Assembly: GCA_963734955.1 (NCBI GenBank)
Contig: CAVTJO010000012.1
Span: forward strand, 186,001-250,000
DNA from: UBA11986 sp963734955
Lineage (GTDB): Bacteria; Bacteroidota; Ignavibacteria; UBA10030; UBA6906
DNA: 64,000 nt
Direction of reading: 5' to 3'
Positions 1 to 8,505 of this stretch are shown here, piece after piece. The notes beneath the pieces were generated by a model that did no database searches, was not told where the DNA came from, and saw nothing but the letters and a program-made list of their open reading frames with translations. A program made the position numbers and the translations under genes. Positions within the stretch are counted from its first letter, which is position 1. Each line of letters begins with the position of its first letter.

Positions 1-1501
1 TCTTGGGATCGTTGCTTTCCTTCACCCATTTGAGTTCCGGAATCGTTTCAAGCGCATCCTTGAGAGGTCGTACCTTCCCTTGCTCCACCGGGATTTCTTT
101 TGTGATCGAGTCGATGGTGCTGAGAGGTATGCCAAGAACACGGCCGACATCCTTGAGAACTGCGCGGGAGGAAAGCGTACCAAACGTGATGATCTGCGAA
201 ACCGAATCCTGACCGTACTTCTCGCGTACATACTGGATTACGAGGTCACGTTTCGTATCCGAGAAGTCGATATCAATGTCAGGCATGCTGACTCTGTCCG
301 GATTCAGGAAGCGCTCGAAGAGGAGATCGTACTTGATGGGATCGACATTGGTGATCCCGAGGGAATACGACACCACACTTCCGGCAGCACTTCCCCGACC
401 CGGCCCAACGGCAACTCCCTTCCGACGGGCAGCATCGATGAAATCCGCCACGATGAGGAAGTATCCCGCATACCCCATTTTCTTGATGACTGCCAGTTCA
501 TGCTCCAGTCTCGCACGGAGTTCCTGCGAAGGTTCCGCATAGCGACGTGCAAACCCCTCCCGCGAAAGCTTGTCAAAGTACTCATCAAGAGTATTCACGC
601 CGGCGTTTTGCGGTATGGGGAAGTTGGGCATGAAGTTCTTTTTGAGGTTGAGCTTCAAGTTGCACTTCTCATTGACTTCCAGCGTCGAGCTGACGGCCTC
701 AGGGAAATCCTTGAAGACATCAAGCATCTCCTTGGCAGACTTGAAGTAAACCTGGTCTGTCTGATAACGAAGCTGTGTATAGTCCGGGGTGTTTGAGCTG
801 CTTGCATCGGGTATCAGCAGCATGATGTTGTGGGCTATCGCATGCTCATGTTTGAGATAGTGGATGTCGTTCGTCCCGATCAACTTCAAGCCAACGTCCT
901 TGGCCAGCTTAGGAGCCTTGGATCGGACAATCGCCTCACGTTCCAGTCCGTGATTCTGAATCTCAACATAGAAATCGTCGCGGAAGATGTCCTTGTAGAT
1001 TTCGGCGGCTTCGTATGCCTCTTTGTCGTTTCCCGATACCAGATGCGCGGAGATAACGCCACCGGCACACGCAGAAGTTGCAATAAGCCCTTCCCGGTAC
1101 TGTCGCAAAACCTCTGTGTCAATGCGAGGCTTGTAGTAGAATCCTTCGGTATGGCCAATCGTACAGAGTTTTAGCAGGTTCCTGTAGCCCACTTCGTCCT
1201 TTGCCAGGAGCAAGAGATGATGGTATGCTGACCGCTTTCCGCCACTCTCGGTCGGTTGCGTTGACTTTTCGAACCGGCTCCCCTTTGTTACTATGTACGC
1301 TTCCATGCCGATGATCGGCTTGATTCCGGCCCTTTCGGCTTTCTTGTAAAATTCAATGGCGCCGAACATCACGCCGTGATCGGTCAGGGCAATGGAGGGC
1401 ATCCCGTCTTCGACCGCGGCTCGAATCAGATCATCAATGCGGCAGGCAGCATCAAGCAGACTGTAGTGAGAATGATTGTGGAGATGGACAAACTGAGACA
1501 T
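1..1501 (-). CDS. dnaE: DNA polymerase III subunit alpha, N-terminal part (runs off window)
   Basis: This is the catalytic subunit of the replicative DNA polymerase. About 500 N-terminal codons are visible; the 3' part lies beyond base 1. The protein opens with MSQFVHLHNHSHYSLLDA, the His-rich first block of the PHP domain, followed by the TDHGVMFGA block. The C-terminal visible third holds the palm signature GPGRGSAAGS and then PDIDIDFSD, whose aspartates are the metal-binding catalytic residues of family C polymerases. The ATG at 1501 is chosen because the PHP motif starts directly after it; the ribosome-binding site is weak. A promoter (1600-1628) and a terminator-like hairpin (1528-1562) lie upstream, so the leader may be regulated. 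Identification is secure. Confidence 0.97.
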   Translation of the reverse strand, partial: MSQFVHLHNHSHYSLLDAACRIDDLIRAAVEDGMPSIALTDHGVMFGAIEFYKKAERAGIKPIIGMEAYIVTKGSRFEKSTQPTESGGKRSAYHHLLLLAKDEVGYRNLLKLCTIGHTEGFYYKPRIDTEVLRQYREGLIATSACAGGVISAHLVSGNDKEAYEAAEIYKDIFRDDFYVEIQNHGLEREAIVRSKAPKLAKDVGLKLIGTNDIHYLKHEHAIAHNIMLLIPDASSSNTPDYTQLRYQTDQVYFKSAKEMLDVFKDFPEAVSSTLEVNEKCNLKLNLKKNFMPNFPIPQNAGVNTLDEYFDKLSREGFARRYAEPSQELRARLEHELAVIKKMGYAGYFLIVADFIDAARRKGVAVGPGRGSAAGSVVSYSLGITNVDPIKYDLLFERFLNPDRVSMPDIDIDFSDTKRDLVIQYVREKYGQDSVSQIITFGTLSSRAVLKDVGRVLGIPLSTIDSITKEIPVEQGKVRPLKDALETIPELKWVKESNDPK

Positions 1502-1527
1502 ACCAACAGCACAAGCTAGGGGTTACG

Positions 1528-1562
1528 AAAAACTGGCCGCCACAGATCAACCATGACGGCCA
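1528..1562 (-). terminator. Hairpin plus T-run between the aldehyde dehydrogenase gene and dnaE
   Basis: Read on the minus strand, TGGCCGTCA pairs with a downstream TG(TG)GCGGCCA arm and is followed by AGTTTTTC. It sits 150 nt after the aldehyde dehydrogenase stop and 27 nt before the dnaE ATG. It could end transcription from the proS operon, or act in the dnaE leader, because the candidate dnaE promoter lies upstream of it. Confidence 0.5.
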
Positions 1563-1599
1563 ACGGATTTCAATGAATCACGATTTCAAACTCCGAACT

Positions 1600-1628
1600 A
1601 TTGTATTCAACAGTGGAGGAAAAATCAA
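1600..1628 (-). promoter_or_regulatory. Candidate sigma-70-type promoter of dnaE
   Basis: The minus strand reads TTGATT, a 17-nt spacer, then TACAAT. The predicted start of transcription is near 1593, giving a leader of about 90 nt for dnaE that contains the hairpin at 1528-1562. Assigned from sequence match and position only. Confidence 0.4.
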
Positions 1629-1709
1629 GAGAAACCTTTCAACAACTTGATAACAGAATTGAGTGATGGCGGGAAACGAGTTCACAGACGATGTCTCATC
1701 CAACGCATA

Positions 1710-3140
1710 TTAGAGGCTCGATTGTTGATTGACCACCAACAGTTTGGGCTCCATCATCTCTTCAATTGCGTACTTGATACCCTCACGCCCGAATCCGGAA
1801 TCCTTCACGCCACCGTACGGCATGTGGTCTATCCGGAATGTCGGGTAGTCGTTGATGACGACGCCACCCACTTCCAGATTCTTGTACGCGAACAGAACGT
1901 GAGAGAAATCGTTCGTGAACACTCCGGCCTGTAAACCATAAGCGGAATCATTCACCATTGCCACTGCTTCTTCAAATGTTTCAAATGGTTCAACGGTCGT
2001 GACTGGCGCAAATACTTCCTGGCAGCTCACTTTCATCGTTGGGTTCACACCCACAATCACAGTTGGTTCAAGCAGGGATCCTTTCCTCGTGCCACCACAG
2101 AGTACTCGTGCTCCCGCAGCGGTCGCCTCGGCAATCCATTCCTCCACCTTCCTTGCCGCTGATTCACTAATCATAGGTCCCACGACGGTCCGATCTTCAT
2201 TGGGATCACCCACTTTAACCGATTTCGACACGAATACAAATTCAGAAAGAAACCGGTCGTAAATCTCCTTGTGGACGAACACCCTCTGCACCGCTATGCA
2301 TGATTGGCCCGCATTGCCGTATGAACCCATCGCAATGCGCCTCACAACCGCCGGCACGCTTGCATCCCTGTCCACAACTACTCCGGCATTGCCTCCGAGT
2401 TCCAGAACCACCTTTTTCTTTCCCGCCCGATCCTTCAAACCCCAACCAACGGCAGGACTTCCCGTGAAACTGATGAGTTTAACTCGCTCGTCTACAATAA
2501 GTTGACTGGCACTTGCTCCACTGCATGGTACAATATTCACGGCTTCGCTCGGCAGGCCGGAATCGAGAATCAACTCGCCAAGGAACAGAGCTGTCAGAGG
2601 AGCGTTCGATGAGGGTTTGAGTACAAAGCTGTTCCCAGCCGCGATTGCGGGAGCGAGTTTATGTGCAACGAGGTTGATCGGAAAATTGAACGGTGTGATC
2701 GCACCGACCACGCCAAGGGGGAATCTTTGCAGAATCCCAAAACGCCCCGATGCATGGGGGGCGAGATCCAGGGGGAGCACGGCACCTTCGAGTCGCTTCG
2801 CCTCCTCCGCCGCATATTGAAACGTGAAGATACTCCTTTCAACCTCGGCGCGAGAAAAAGTGATCGGTTTACCCGTCTCGGAGGTAATAAGGCTGGCAAT
2901 CTTTTGCTTGTTTGCGGCTACTCCGTTCGCTATGGACGACAGGATGTCTGACCGTTGATAGGACTCAAGGTGACGGGTCTTCTCAAATGCGGCAGTAGCC
3001 GATTGGATAGCGTCGTCAATATCGCGGCCGGTTGCCTCGTATACTTCACCGACCACGTTGTGGTCATAGGGATTGGTTATCGGCCGGGCACTCTCAGAAC
3101 TGCGCCATGTCCCTCCGACCAGAAACTTGGATGCTTCCAT
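1710..3140 (-). CDS. NAD(P)-dependent aldehyde dehydrogenase family protein
   Basis: A full-length (476 aa) cytosolic aldehyde dehydrogenase that oxidises an aldehyde to the acid with NAD(P)+. Visible landmarks are PFNFPINL with the oxyanion Asn152, the FTGSPAVG cofactor-binding turn near 225-232, the general base Glu247 in LELGGN, and the nucleophile Cys281 in AGQSCIAVQR. The GQSC context and overall length resemble the lactaldehyde, succinate-semialdehyde and non-phosphorylating glyceraldehyde-3-phosphate branches; the substrate cannot be decided from sequence alone. The ATG overlaps the proS stop by one base (TAATG), so the two genes are translationally coupled and read as one transcript. 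Confidence 0.9.
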   Translation of the reverse strand: MEASKFLVGGTWRSSESARPITNPYDHNVVGEVYEATGRDIDDAIQSATAAFEKTRHLESYQRSDILSSIANGVAANKQKIASLITSETGKPITFSRAEVERSIFTFQYAAEEAKRLEGAVLPLDLAPHASGRFGILQRFPLGVVGAITPFNFPINLVAHKLAPAIAAGNSFVLKPSSNAPLTALFLGELILDSGLPSEAVNIVPCSGASASQLIVDERVKLISFTGSPAVGWGLKDRAGKKKVVLELGGNAGVVVDRDASVPAVVRRIAMGSYGNAGQSCIAVQRVFVHKEIYDRFLSEFVFVSKSVKVGDPNEDRTVVGPMISESAARKVEEWIAEATAAGARVLCGGTRKGSLLEPTVIVGVNPTMKVSCQEVFAPVTTVEPFETFEEAVAMVNDSAYGLQAGVFTNDFSHVLFAYKNLEVGGVVINDYPTFRIDHMPYGGVKDSGFGREGIKYAIEEMMEPKLLVVNQQSSL

Positions 3141-4861
3141 TACACACTTCGTTCAGGCAAGCAGTGACTGGATCTTTTCAATAATGCTCGGGCGACATCA
3201 ACAAGAATTCTCTCGCCTGTCCTCCGCTCTTTGATCTCAATCTTGCCGTTCCCAAGATTCTTCTCGCCCACAATAACCTGAAACGGCATTCCGAGCAAAT
3301 CGGCGTCCTTGAATTTGAAGCCCGGACTCGTATCTGTGCGATCATCAAACAGCACTTCAACACCATCATCTTCAAGATCGGCGTAGATCTTCTCCGACAT
3401 CTCACGGACTGCCTCGCTCTTCGACACTGCGATGAGATGAACCTGATAGGGGGCAATGGCTTTGTCCCAAATGATCCCATTCCCGTCATGGTTTTGTTCG
3501 ATGTGACACGCAATGATCCGCTCGATGCCGATTCCGTAGCTCCCCATGATGATCGGTCGAGCAACGCCGGTTTCATCAAGAAATGTCGCGGTGAGTGCAT
3601 CGGAATACTTGGTTCCAAGCTTGAATATGTGACCGAGTTCTATTCCACGAACAATCCGGAGATTCCCTTTCCCATCCGGGCTCGGCTCGCCGACCTGAAC
3701 CGTGCGAAGATCGTGGTAGCCGTCAACCTTGCAGTCTCGCTGGAGGTCGATGTTCATGAAATGGTAATCATTGCGATTCGCTCCACTGATGAGGTTGTTC
3801 GCGCCCTCAAGCCGCTTGTCTGCAATGATCTTGAATCCTTTGCCCCCGGGTTTGGTTTTGAGGCCAACAGGACCGATCGAACCTCCATCCGCACCGGTAA
3901 GTTCAAGAAGTTTCTCCGCCTCGATCGGGCGAACTTCGGCACCCGTCACAGACATCAACTTGGATTCGTTCAGCTCATCGTTCCCCATCATGAGCACCAA
4001 TACCGGCTGATCGCCCGCCCAATACACAACTGATTTTGCAAGACTCCCGTGATCGACGTTGAGGAATTGGGCAAGCTCATCAATTGTCTTGACATTCGGA
4101 GTGTGGACTTCAGCAACCGCCTTCCCGTCCGGATGGCGTTGCGCCTTCGGCACAAGAGACGTTGCAACCTCGAGATTTGCCGCGTACGTTCCATCGTCGG
4201 AAAGAGCAATGATATCTTCCCCGGCTTCCGCTTCCATCATGAACTCCTGAGACCCCGTTCCTCCCATTGCGCCACTTGAGGCTCCAACGACAAAGAATTT
4301 GAGCCCGCAGCGGGTGAAGATTTTCCTGTATGCTTCTGCGTGAAGATCATAGCTTCTATCTAACCCTTCCCATGAGACGTCGAGGCTGTAGCTGTCCTTC
4401 ATGAGGAATTGCCTTCCGCGCAACACGCCGGATCGAGGCCGCGGTTCATTTCTGAATTTAGTCTGAATCTGGTACCAGATTTGCGGCATGTCCTTGTAGG
4501 ACGAAATATGGTTCTTCGCCAACAGGCAAATCACCTCTTCGTGCGTTGGTGCAAGGACGAGCGGACGGTTCTTGAGATGGAACAGAGTATCGCCAAATGA
4601 CTTGACTCGCCCGGTCTGCTCCCAGAGTTCTACCGGGCTGAGGGCGGGCAGATGAAATTCCTGTCCACCGATGGCATCCATCTCTTCTCTGACAATATCC
4701 GCCACCTTCTTCATCACTCGCTGCCCGAGCGGAAGAAACGAATAGACGCCCGCTGAGAGCGGACGCACCATCCCTGCTCGAATCATCAACTGGTGACTGG
4801 GAATTGTGGCGTCAGAGGGGGTTTCTTTGACGGTTGGAATGAAACTCTTGCTCAGTCGCAT
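3140..4861 (-). CDS. proS: Prolyl-tRNA synthetase, bacterial type with editing domain
   Basis: Charges tRNA-Pro with proline. At 573 aa it matches the long bacterial form. Class II motif 2 lies around residues 136-160 (FRNEPRPRSGVLRGR), the YbaK-like editing insertion spans about 225-400, motif 3 (GSYGIGIERII) is at 440-450, and the anticodon-binding domain follows from about 470. The insertion means this enzyme should clear Ala-tRNA-Pro itself. It is the first gene of a two-gene unit with the aldehyde dehydrogenase. The start is the only good ATG before the conserved N-terminus. Confidence 0.97.
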   Translation of the reverse strand: MRLSKSFIPTVKETPSDATIPSHQLMIRAGMVRPLSAGVYSFLPLGQRVMKKVADIVREEMDAIGGQEFHLPALSPVELWEQTGRVKSFGDTLFHLKNRPLVLAPTHEEVICLLAKNHISSYKDMPQIWYQIQTKFRNEPRPRSGVLRGRQFLMKDSYSLDVSWEGLDRSYDLHAEAYRKIFTRCGLKFFVVGASSGAMGGTGSQEFMMEAEAGEDIIALSDDGTYAANLEVATSLVPKAQRHPDGKAVAEVHTPNVKTIDELAQFLNVDHGSLAKSVVYWAGDQPVLVLMMGNDELNESKLMSVTGAEVRPIEAEKLLELTGADGGSIGPVGLKTKPGGKGFKIIADKRLEGANNLISGANRNDYHFMNIDLQRDCKVDGYHDLRTVQVGEPSPDGKGNLRIVRGIELGHIFKLGTKYSDALTATFLDETGVARPIIMGSYGIGIERIIACHIEQNHDGNGIIWDKAIAPYQVHLIAVSKSEAVREMSEKIYADLEDDGVEVLFDDRTDTSPGFKFKDADLLGMPFQVIVGEKNLGNGKIEIKERRTGERILVDVARALLKRSSHCLPERSV

Positions 4862-4966
4862 AGATGGTAATGGAAAAGGCTGTCAACTTGATTTAGTCAC
4901 TGAGAGGCGTAGCACGAAGTCGGTCTAAGGCCATCTCGCCACTGCTGTAGGGATATGATATCCTTG

Positions 4967-5039
4967 TGCCCTCACGGGGACTCGAACCTCGATTCCAGGT
5001 TTAGGAAACCTGTGCTCTGTCCTGTTGAGCTATGAGGGC
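4967..5039 (-). tRNA. tRNA-Arg (anticodon CCT)
   Basis: On the minus strand a complete cloverleaf folds: acceptor GCCCTCA/TGAGGGC (7 bp), D-arm GCTC/GAGC, anticodon arm CAGGT-TTCCTAA-ACCTG giving CCT, a 4-nt variable region, and a TTCGAGT T-loop. The T-stem holds one A-C mismatch. CCA is not encoded (the next bases read CAA), so it must be added post-transcriptionally. It reads the rare AGG arginine codon. Confidence 0.93.
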
Positions 5040-5102
5040 GTGGTTACGCTTTGCCGATTCCTGGCAACGATCTGAACCTCAGCAATCTCGCGGCTGGAAA
5101 AT

Positions 5103-5131
5103 AATATAGCCGAATTCGGTAGAAGAAGCAA
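5103..5131 (-). promoter_or_regulatory. Candidate promoter of the tRNA-Arg gene
   Basis: The minus strand has TTGCTT, a 17-nt spacer, then TATATT, placing the transcription start near 5096, about 57 nt before the tRNA 5' end. The region 5040-5245 otherwise shows no gene. Confidence 0.45.
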
Positions 5132-5245
5132 CGCGAAGAGCCTGCGGCAGACTGAGAGGACCGAGATGAGCATCATGATCCATACCGCGACCTTGGAGTG
5201 ACTGATGGATTCATACTCGTCCCTGGTCGAAGTATGCAACTTTAT

Positions 5246-6151
5246 TCACGCTCGACTGAGTGATGATCGAGATCGTTTCGAGAGCGCCATCCCCTGCACC
5301 GTCATGTGCACGCCTTGAGCCCCTCCATAGACCAACTTTCCGAAAAGCATCTCAGCGAGCCAGCCAAAGCCGATAGCCTTCAACATCGAAATGCGACGCG
5401 GCAACATGAGGGGATACGGACCGGTCCTGGAATGGAGAACGTCTCGTGGATGGACCGTCATATCCGGATGAACAAATTCAAATTGCATATCGAGACACTC
5501 GCGCAATCGCCTGTACTCCGGAACTCCAATCTGTGAGTTCCCTTGCAGATCGACATCGAAGGTCAGGAGAAACAGGCCATTGGGTCGCAAGACGCGGGCA
5601 ACCTCGCCGATCGTCCTTTCGAACTCGGCGACATGTTCAAGGACGCTGATGCAATACAGAATGTCCACCTCTCCGTCTGACGCAGGAAGATTCACGCCAT
5701 CCGAGAGCCTGAATTCCACTTTCCCCGGCTCGGACGATACCGAACCGATTGCACCCTTCATCGTGGTCTCACCCGACGGGTCAGTATCGATACAGACAAC
5801 CTTGCAGCCAAGGTGGGCAACAGCAAAAGGGAAAAACGTCGCACCACTTCCGAGATCAACGACCGAAGGTTGCGCAGCGTTCAATCCGGAAACTGCATTC
5901 TGGATATGGTAATACACAAACGGATACTCCCAAACGCGACTCCAGGTATGCAGCGGATCCCTTGGCCATATATACTCCTTACTGAAAAGAGGCTGACATT
6001 TTCTGAGGAACGTTTCCTGTTCTCTTTCGAGTGCCTGAAATGTGTCCCTCCATCTCTTTGTTGCCAGATCGCTGATGGAAGCGAACCCGCTGTGCCCAAA
6101 CACCCGTTCAGCATCCGTCCGGCATCCATCCACCCCCATGTCCTTGTTCAT
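5246..6151 (-). CDS. Class I SAM-dependent methyltransferase
   Basis: A soluble Rossmann-fold methyltransferase of the Methyltransf_11 type. With an upstream start, motif I VVDLGSGATFFPFA falls at 104-117 and the SAM-ribose acidic residue (CIDTD) near 129; a later DILYCISVLEHV block is the usual post-II motif. The acceptor is unknown; its place at the 3' end of the polysaccharide operon suggests a sugar or lipid-linked glycan. I prefer the ATG at 6151, which has GAGG five bases upstream; an in-frame ATG at 6172 is possible. nadD ends 39 nt upstream. Confidence 0.8.
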   Translation of the reverse strand: MNKDMGVDGCRTDAERVFGHSGFASISDLATKRWRDTFQALEREQETFLRKCQPLFSKEYIWPRDPLHTWSRVWEYPFVYYHIQNAVSGLNAAQPSVVDLGSGATFFPFAVAHLGCKVVCIDTDPSGETTMKGAIGSVSSEPGKVEFRLSDGVNLPASDGEVDILYCISVLEHVAEFERTIGEVARVLRPNGLFLLTFDVDLQGNSQIGVPEYRRLRECLDMQFEFVHPDMTVHPRDVLHSRTGPYPLMLPRRISMLKAIGFGWLAEMLFGKLVYGGAQGVHMTVQGMALSKRSRSSLSRA

Positions 6152-6190
6152 TTTCACCTCATTGGAGATCATCGTTCGAAATCACACGTC

Positions 6191-6769
6191 CTACACATAC
6201 AGTTTTCGGTAGTAGATGTACGATTCGACTGGCTTGGGTACGAGATAGTGAATGGACTTTCCGTGCTTAACGCGATCCCTGATCTCACTTGATGAGATTC
6301 CTATACCGGGGACCCTGCAAAGAGTGAACTTCCCGCACAGATCATCAGCAACACCGTCGGGATCAACGCCCGGACGTGTCATCGCGGCCACGGTTGCGAG
6401 CTGCAAAATCCTCTCAGGTGACTTCCAGGTTCCAAATTCAACGAGATTATCGAAACCTAAAAGCAGCGTGAACTTCTCATTCGGATAGGTCTGCCTCAGC
6501 TGATCAAGGGTATCGACGGTGTACGATACGCCGCCACGGTGGACCTCAACATCACACGGTTCGAAGAAATCCTGGCCAAACGTGGCAAGCCGGACCATTT
6601 CCAGGCGAGCCTCCGGATTCACGAGCTGATGATGCTGTTTGTGTGGCGAAATTGCTGACGGGATAAACAGGATCTTGTCAAGCCCAAGTTCCTCCCGTGC
6701 ATGCTCACACACAATCAAGTGTCCGACATGCGGCGGGTCAAACGTCCCGCCGAAAATGCCGATGTTCAT
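6191..6769 (-). CDS. nadD: Nicotinate-nucleotide adenylyltransferase
   Basis: Adenylates nicotinate mononucleotide to deamido-NAD in NAD biosynthesis. The N-terminus MNIGIFGGTFDPPHVGHL carries the nucleotidyltransferase HxGH motif (HVGH), and the C-terminal ISSSEIRDRV matches the family ISSTxIR signature that binds ATP. The protein is 192 aa, typical for NadD. The ATG at 6769 is chosen because it overlaps the upstream stop by four bases (ATGA) and has GGAG upstream; a longer in-frame start at 6841 would add residues that lie before the conserved first strand. Confidence 0.95.
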   Translation of the reverse strand: MNIGIFGGTFDPPHVGHLIVCEHAREELGLDKILFIPSAISPHKQHHQLVNPEARLEMVRLATFGQDFFEPCDVEVHRGGVSYTVDTLDQLRQTYPNEKFTLLLGFDNLVEFGTWKSPERILQLATVAAMTRPGVDPDGVADDLCGKFTLCRVPGIGISSSEIRDRVKHGKSIHYLVPKPVESYIYYRKLYV

Positions 6770-7488
6770 TCGACCGTCTCCGGAATTAAATGCTTCCGTC
6801 GCATCCTCCAGAGCGCTTCGTATGTCCTTACTGGATACCATTGTTTCAACAAAACCTCACGTTCAATCTCATGAAAAAGGTACCCGAGGTCATCTGTCGA
6901 TCCAATATTCCTCACCGCGCGCACCGCCATGACGAGAGCCTGGACGTCAGCAGTCGCCTGTAACAAGGGGGTCCCTCCCTGCCACCATCTCTCATTTTCC
7001 TCGAAGATTTCCGGATGATAACTCTTGATCGCCAGCCACATCAAGGAAGGATGATGAGCTTCGTCAATCGCCTCCCCAAGAACGATCACATCATCCTCTT
7101 CCGCAAGCAACTCAACTCCACGTGCGAGCAGCGGCATCGGATACAAGGGGTTTCGACCAAGGAATACTACAATCGATGTGAGCCCACCGTTATCCATCAC
7201 TTCCTTAATCCCCTCATTTACCCGGCGATGCAGCAACCCCGGCGCCTGGATCTTTCGTTCAACCTTTGCCGGTAACGGGGTGCCTGATTCCACCGGAGTG
7301 TCACTCGTTTCAAATACGAGAACACGATATTGTGATTGCTCCGATAGTCTCTCAGCAAGATCGACGAGAATGGCGTTCTGCAGAATCGCAAGTTCCTGCT
7401 GGAGCCCCGGGATCGTCATCAGAGATTCACCCCAACCAAGGTCCTCCGGCGAACACGAGAACAACAAGACAGCGGTTCTGGCAGCCAT
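6766..7488 (-). CDS. DUF2064/CofC-like nucleotidyltransferase-fold protein
   Basis: A 240-aa protein that begins with a beta-strand AARTAVLLFSCSPED and continues with an EVMDNGGLTSIVVFLGRNP...EDDVIVLGEA pattern. This order resembles the TIGR04282/DUF2064 family of GT-A-like folds (a GTDCPDL-like site and a DVVLGP-like site), although the key acidic residues are poorly conserved here. Activity is unknown; it may be a divergent sugar-nucleotide or cofactor guanylyltransferase-like protein. The ATG at 7488 is chosen for the GGGAG upstream and because it begins 11 nt after the preceding stop. It is coupled to nadD by a 4-nt overlap. Confidence 0.55.
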   Translation of the reverse strand: MAARTAVLLFSCSPEDLGWGESLMTIPGLQQELAILQNAILVDLAERLSEQSQYRVLVFETSDTPVESGTPLPAKVERKIQAPGLLHRRVNEGIKEVMDNGGLTSIVVFLGRNPLYPMPLLARGVELLAEEDDVIVLGEAIDEAHHPSLMWLAIKSYHPEIFEENERWWQGGTPLLQATADVQALVMAVRAVRNIGSTDDLGYLFHEIEREVLLKQWYPVRTYEALWRMRRKHLIPETVE

Positions 7489-7499
7489 GACACTACTCC

Positions 7500-8501
7500 C
7501 TAGAGAATTGCCCCGAACGATTTGAAACGCAAACAACCCCGGGCAAATGCGATGAGGTACACAAATGGAAGTGCCAGGAATCCCAATGTCTCACTCAGTT
7601 TGTAGATCTCCACGGCACTTGCGCCCTGATATTTATAACGAAAAAGAAACGAACACACAAATAGGATGATCGCCAACGCGGTAGAGGTCAAGGCCGACCC
7701 ACACCCAAGGCCAATGGCAAACCCGATGGTTACGACGAGATAGGCCAGGGACAGATAGTGTTGCGGCCTGTGAACAGTCAGCCCGAACATCTCTTTCACC
7801 TCGATCAGACGCCTGAAATGTTGAGGGTGTTTCTTGTACAGTAACGGGTCAAAGACATACCTGCGCGCATGGCGAAAACATTCACGCATACGGGTAAACT
7901 GCAATGGATGTTCGACGACAACATCGGGGGCAATTTTTGTGATGGCACCGACATCGAGAATCCGGAATCCGAGATCCGCGTCCTCCCGGAAGTACAGTCC
8001 GCTCTTCGGATCGTAGAAATCCGGATCGTAACCGCCCGCCTTCAACAGGATGTCTCTCCTGACAAAGAGATTGCACGGAACGAACGAATGTACAGGGGTT
8101 CTTTCGAACCTTCTTATCCCCTTGTCGGTGTGAGAATAGACCGTTCGTCCTTCAAGCAACCCCACCGGCCCCGCATCAAAGTAAACGAGAGCATTTTGCA
8201 GCCAATCGGGTCGTACTACAACATCGTCCTCAGTAAAAGCAAGGACCGTTCCTTGCGCACGGCTTATGCCAAGATTTCTCGCGGACGACGGACCACCATT
8301 TGGCTGAGAGAAGTATGTGTAGTGAAACGGAAACCGAAGACCCTGGAAGGTTGCAGCAGTGCCGTCTGTTGAGCCATCATCGACAACGATCACCTCAAAT
8401 TCGGCCGGGGAAAGAGTTTGTCTGGAAAGGGATTCGAGACAACGGTGCAACGATGCCTTCCTGTTGTAAGTTGGGATGACCACTGAAAACGTCAACGCCA
8501 T
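7500..8501 (-). CDS. Glycosyltransferase family 2, membrane-anchored
   Basis: An inverting GT-A transferase that adds a sugar from a nucleotide donor, probably during surface-glycan assembly on the cytoplasmic face. It opens with FSVVIPTYNRKASLHRCL, then VIVVDDGSTDGT (donor-binding aspartates), and has the metal-binding acidic cluster FTEDDVVV. Two or three hydrophobic segments in the C-terminal third (around HYLSLAYLVVTIGFAIG and the following AIILFVCSFLF) anchor it in the inner membrane. The ATG at 8501 sits directly before the conserved first strand and 4 nt after the previous stop; a longer upstream reading is less likely. Confidence 0.88.
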   Translation of the reverse strand: MALTFSVVIPTYNRKASLHRCLESLSRQTLSPAEFEVIVVDDGSTDGTAATFQGLRFPFHYTYFSQPNGGPSSARNLGISRAQGTVLAFTEDDVVVRPDWLQNALVYFDAGPVGLLEGRTVYSHTDKGIRRFERTPVHSFVPCNLFVRRDILLKAGGYDPDFYDPKSGLYFREDADLGFRILDVGAITKIAPDVVVEHPLQFTRMRECFRHARRYVFDPLLYKKHPQHFRRLIEVKEMFGLTVHRPQHYLSLAYLVVTIGFAIGLGCGSALTSTALAIILFVCSFLFRYKYQGASAVEIYKLSETLGFLALPFVYLIAFARGCLRFKSFGAIL

Positions 8502-8505
8502 ATGC

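Noticed and set aside
80..796. A 238-codon plus-strand frame
   Set aside because: It runs antisense to dnaE, whose PHP and palm motifs are continuous on the minus strand.
5030..5239. A 69-codon minus-strand frame over the tRNA
   Set aside because: It overlaps the tRNA-Arg 5' end and its promoter and has no recognisable product.
6769..6841. Longer N-terminus for NadD
   Set aside because: The extra 24 residues lie before the conserved first strand and overlap the upstream gene by 76 nt; the ATG at 6769 has a GGAG and an ATGA junction.
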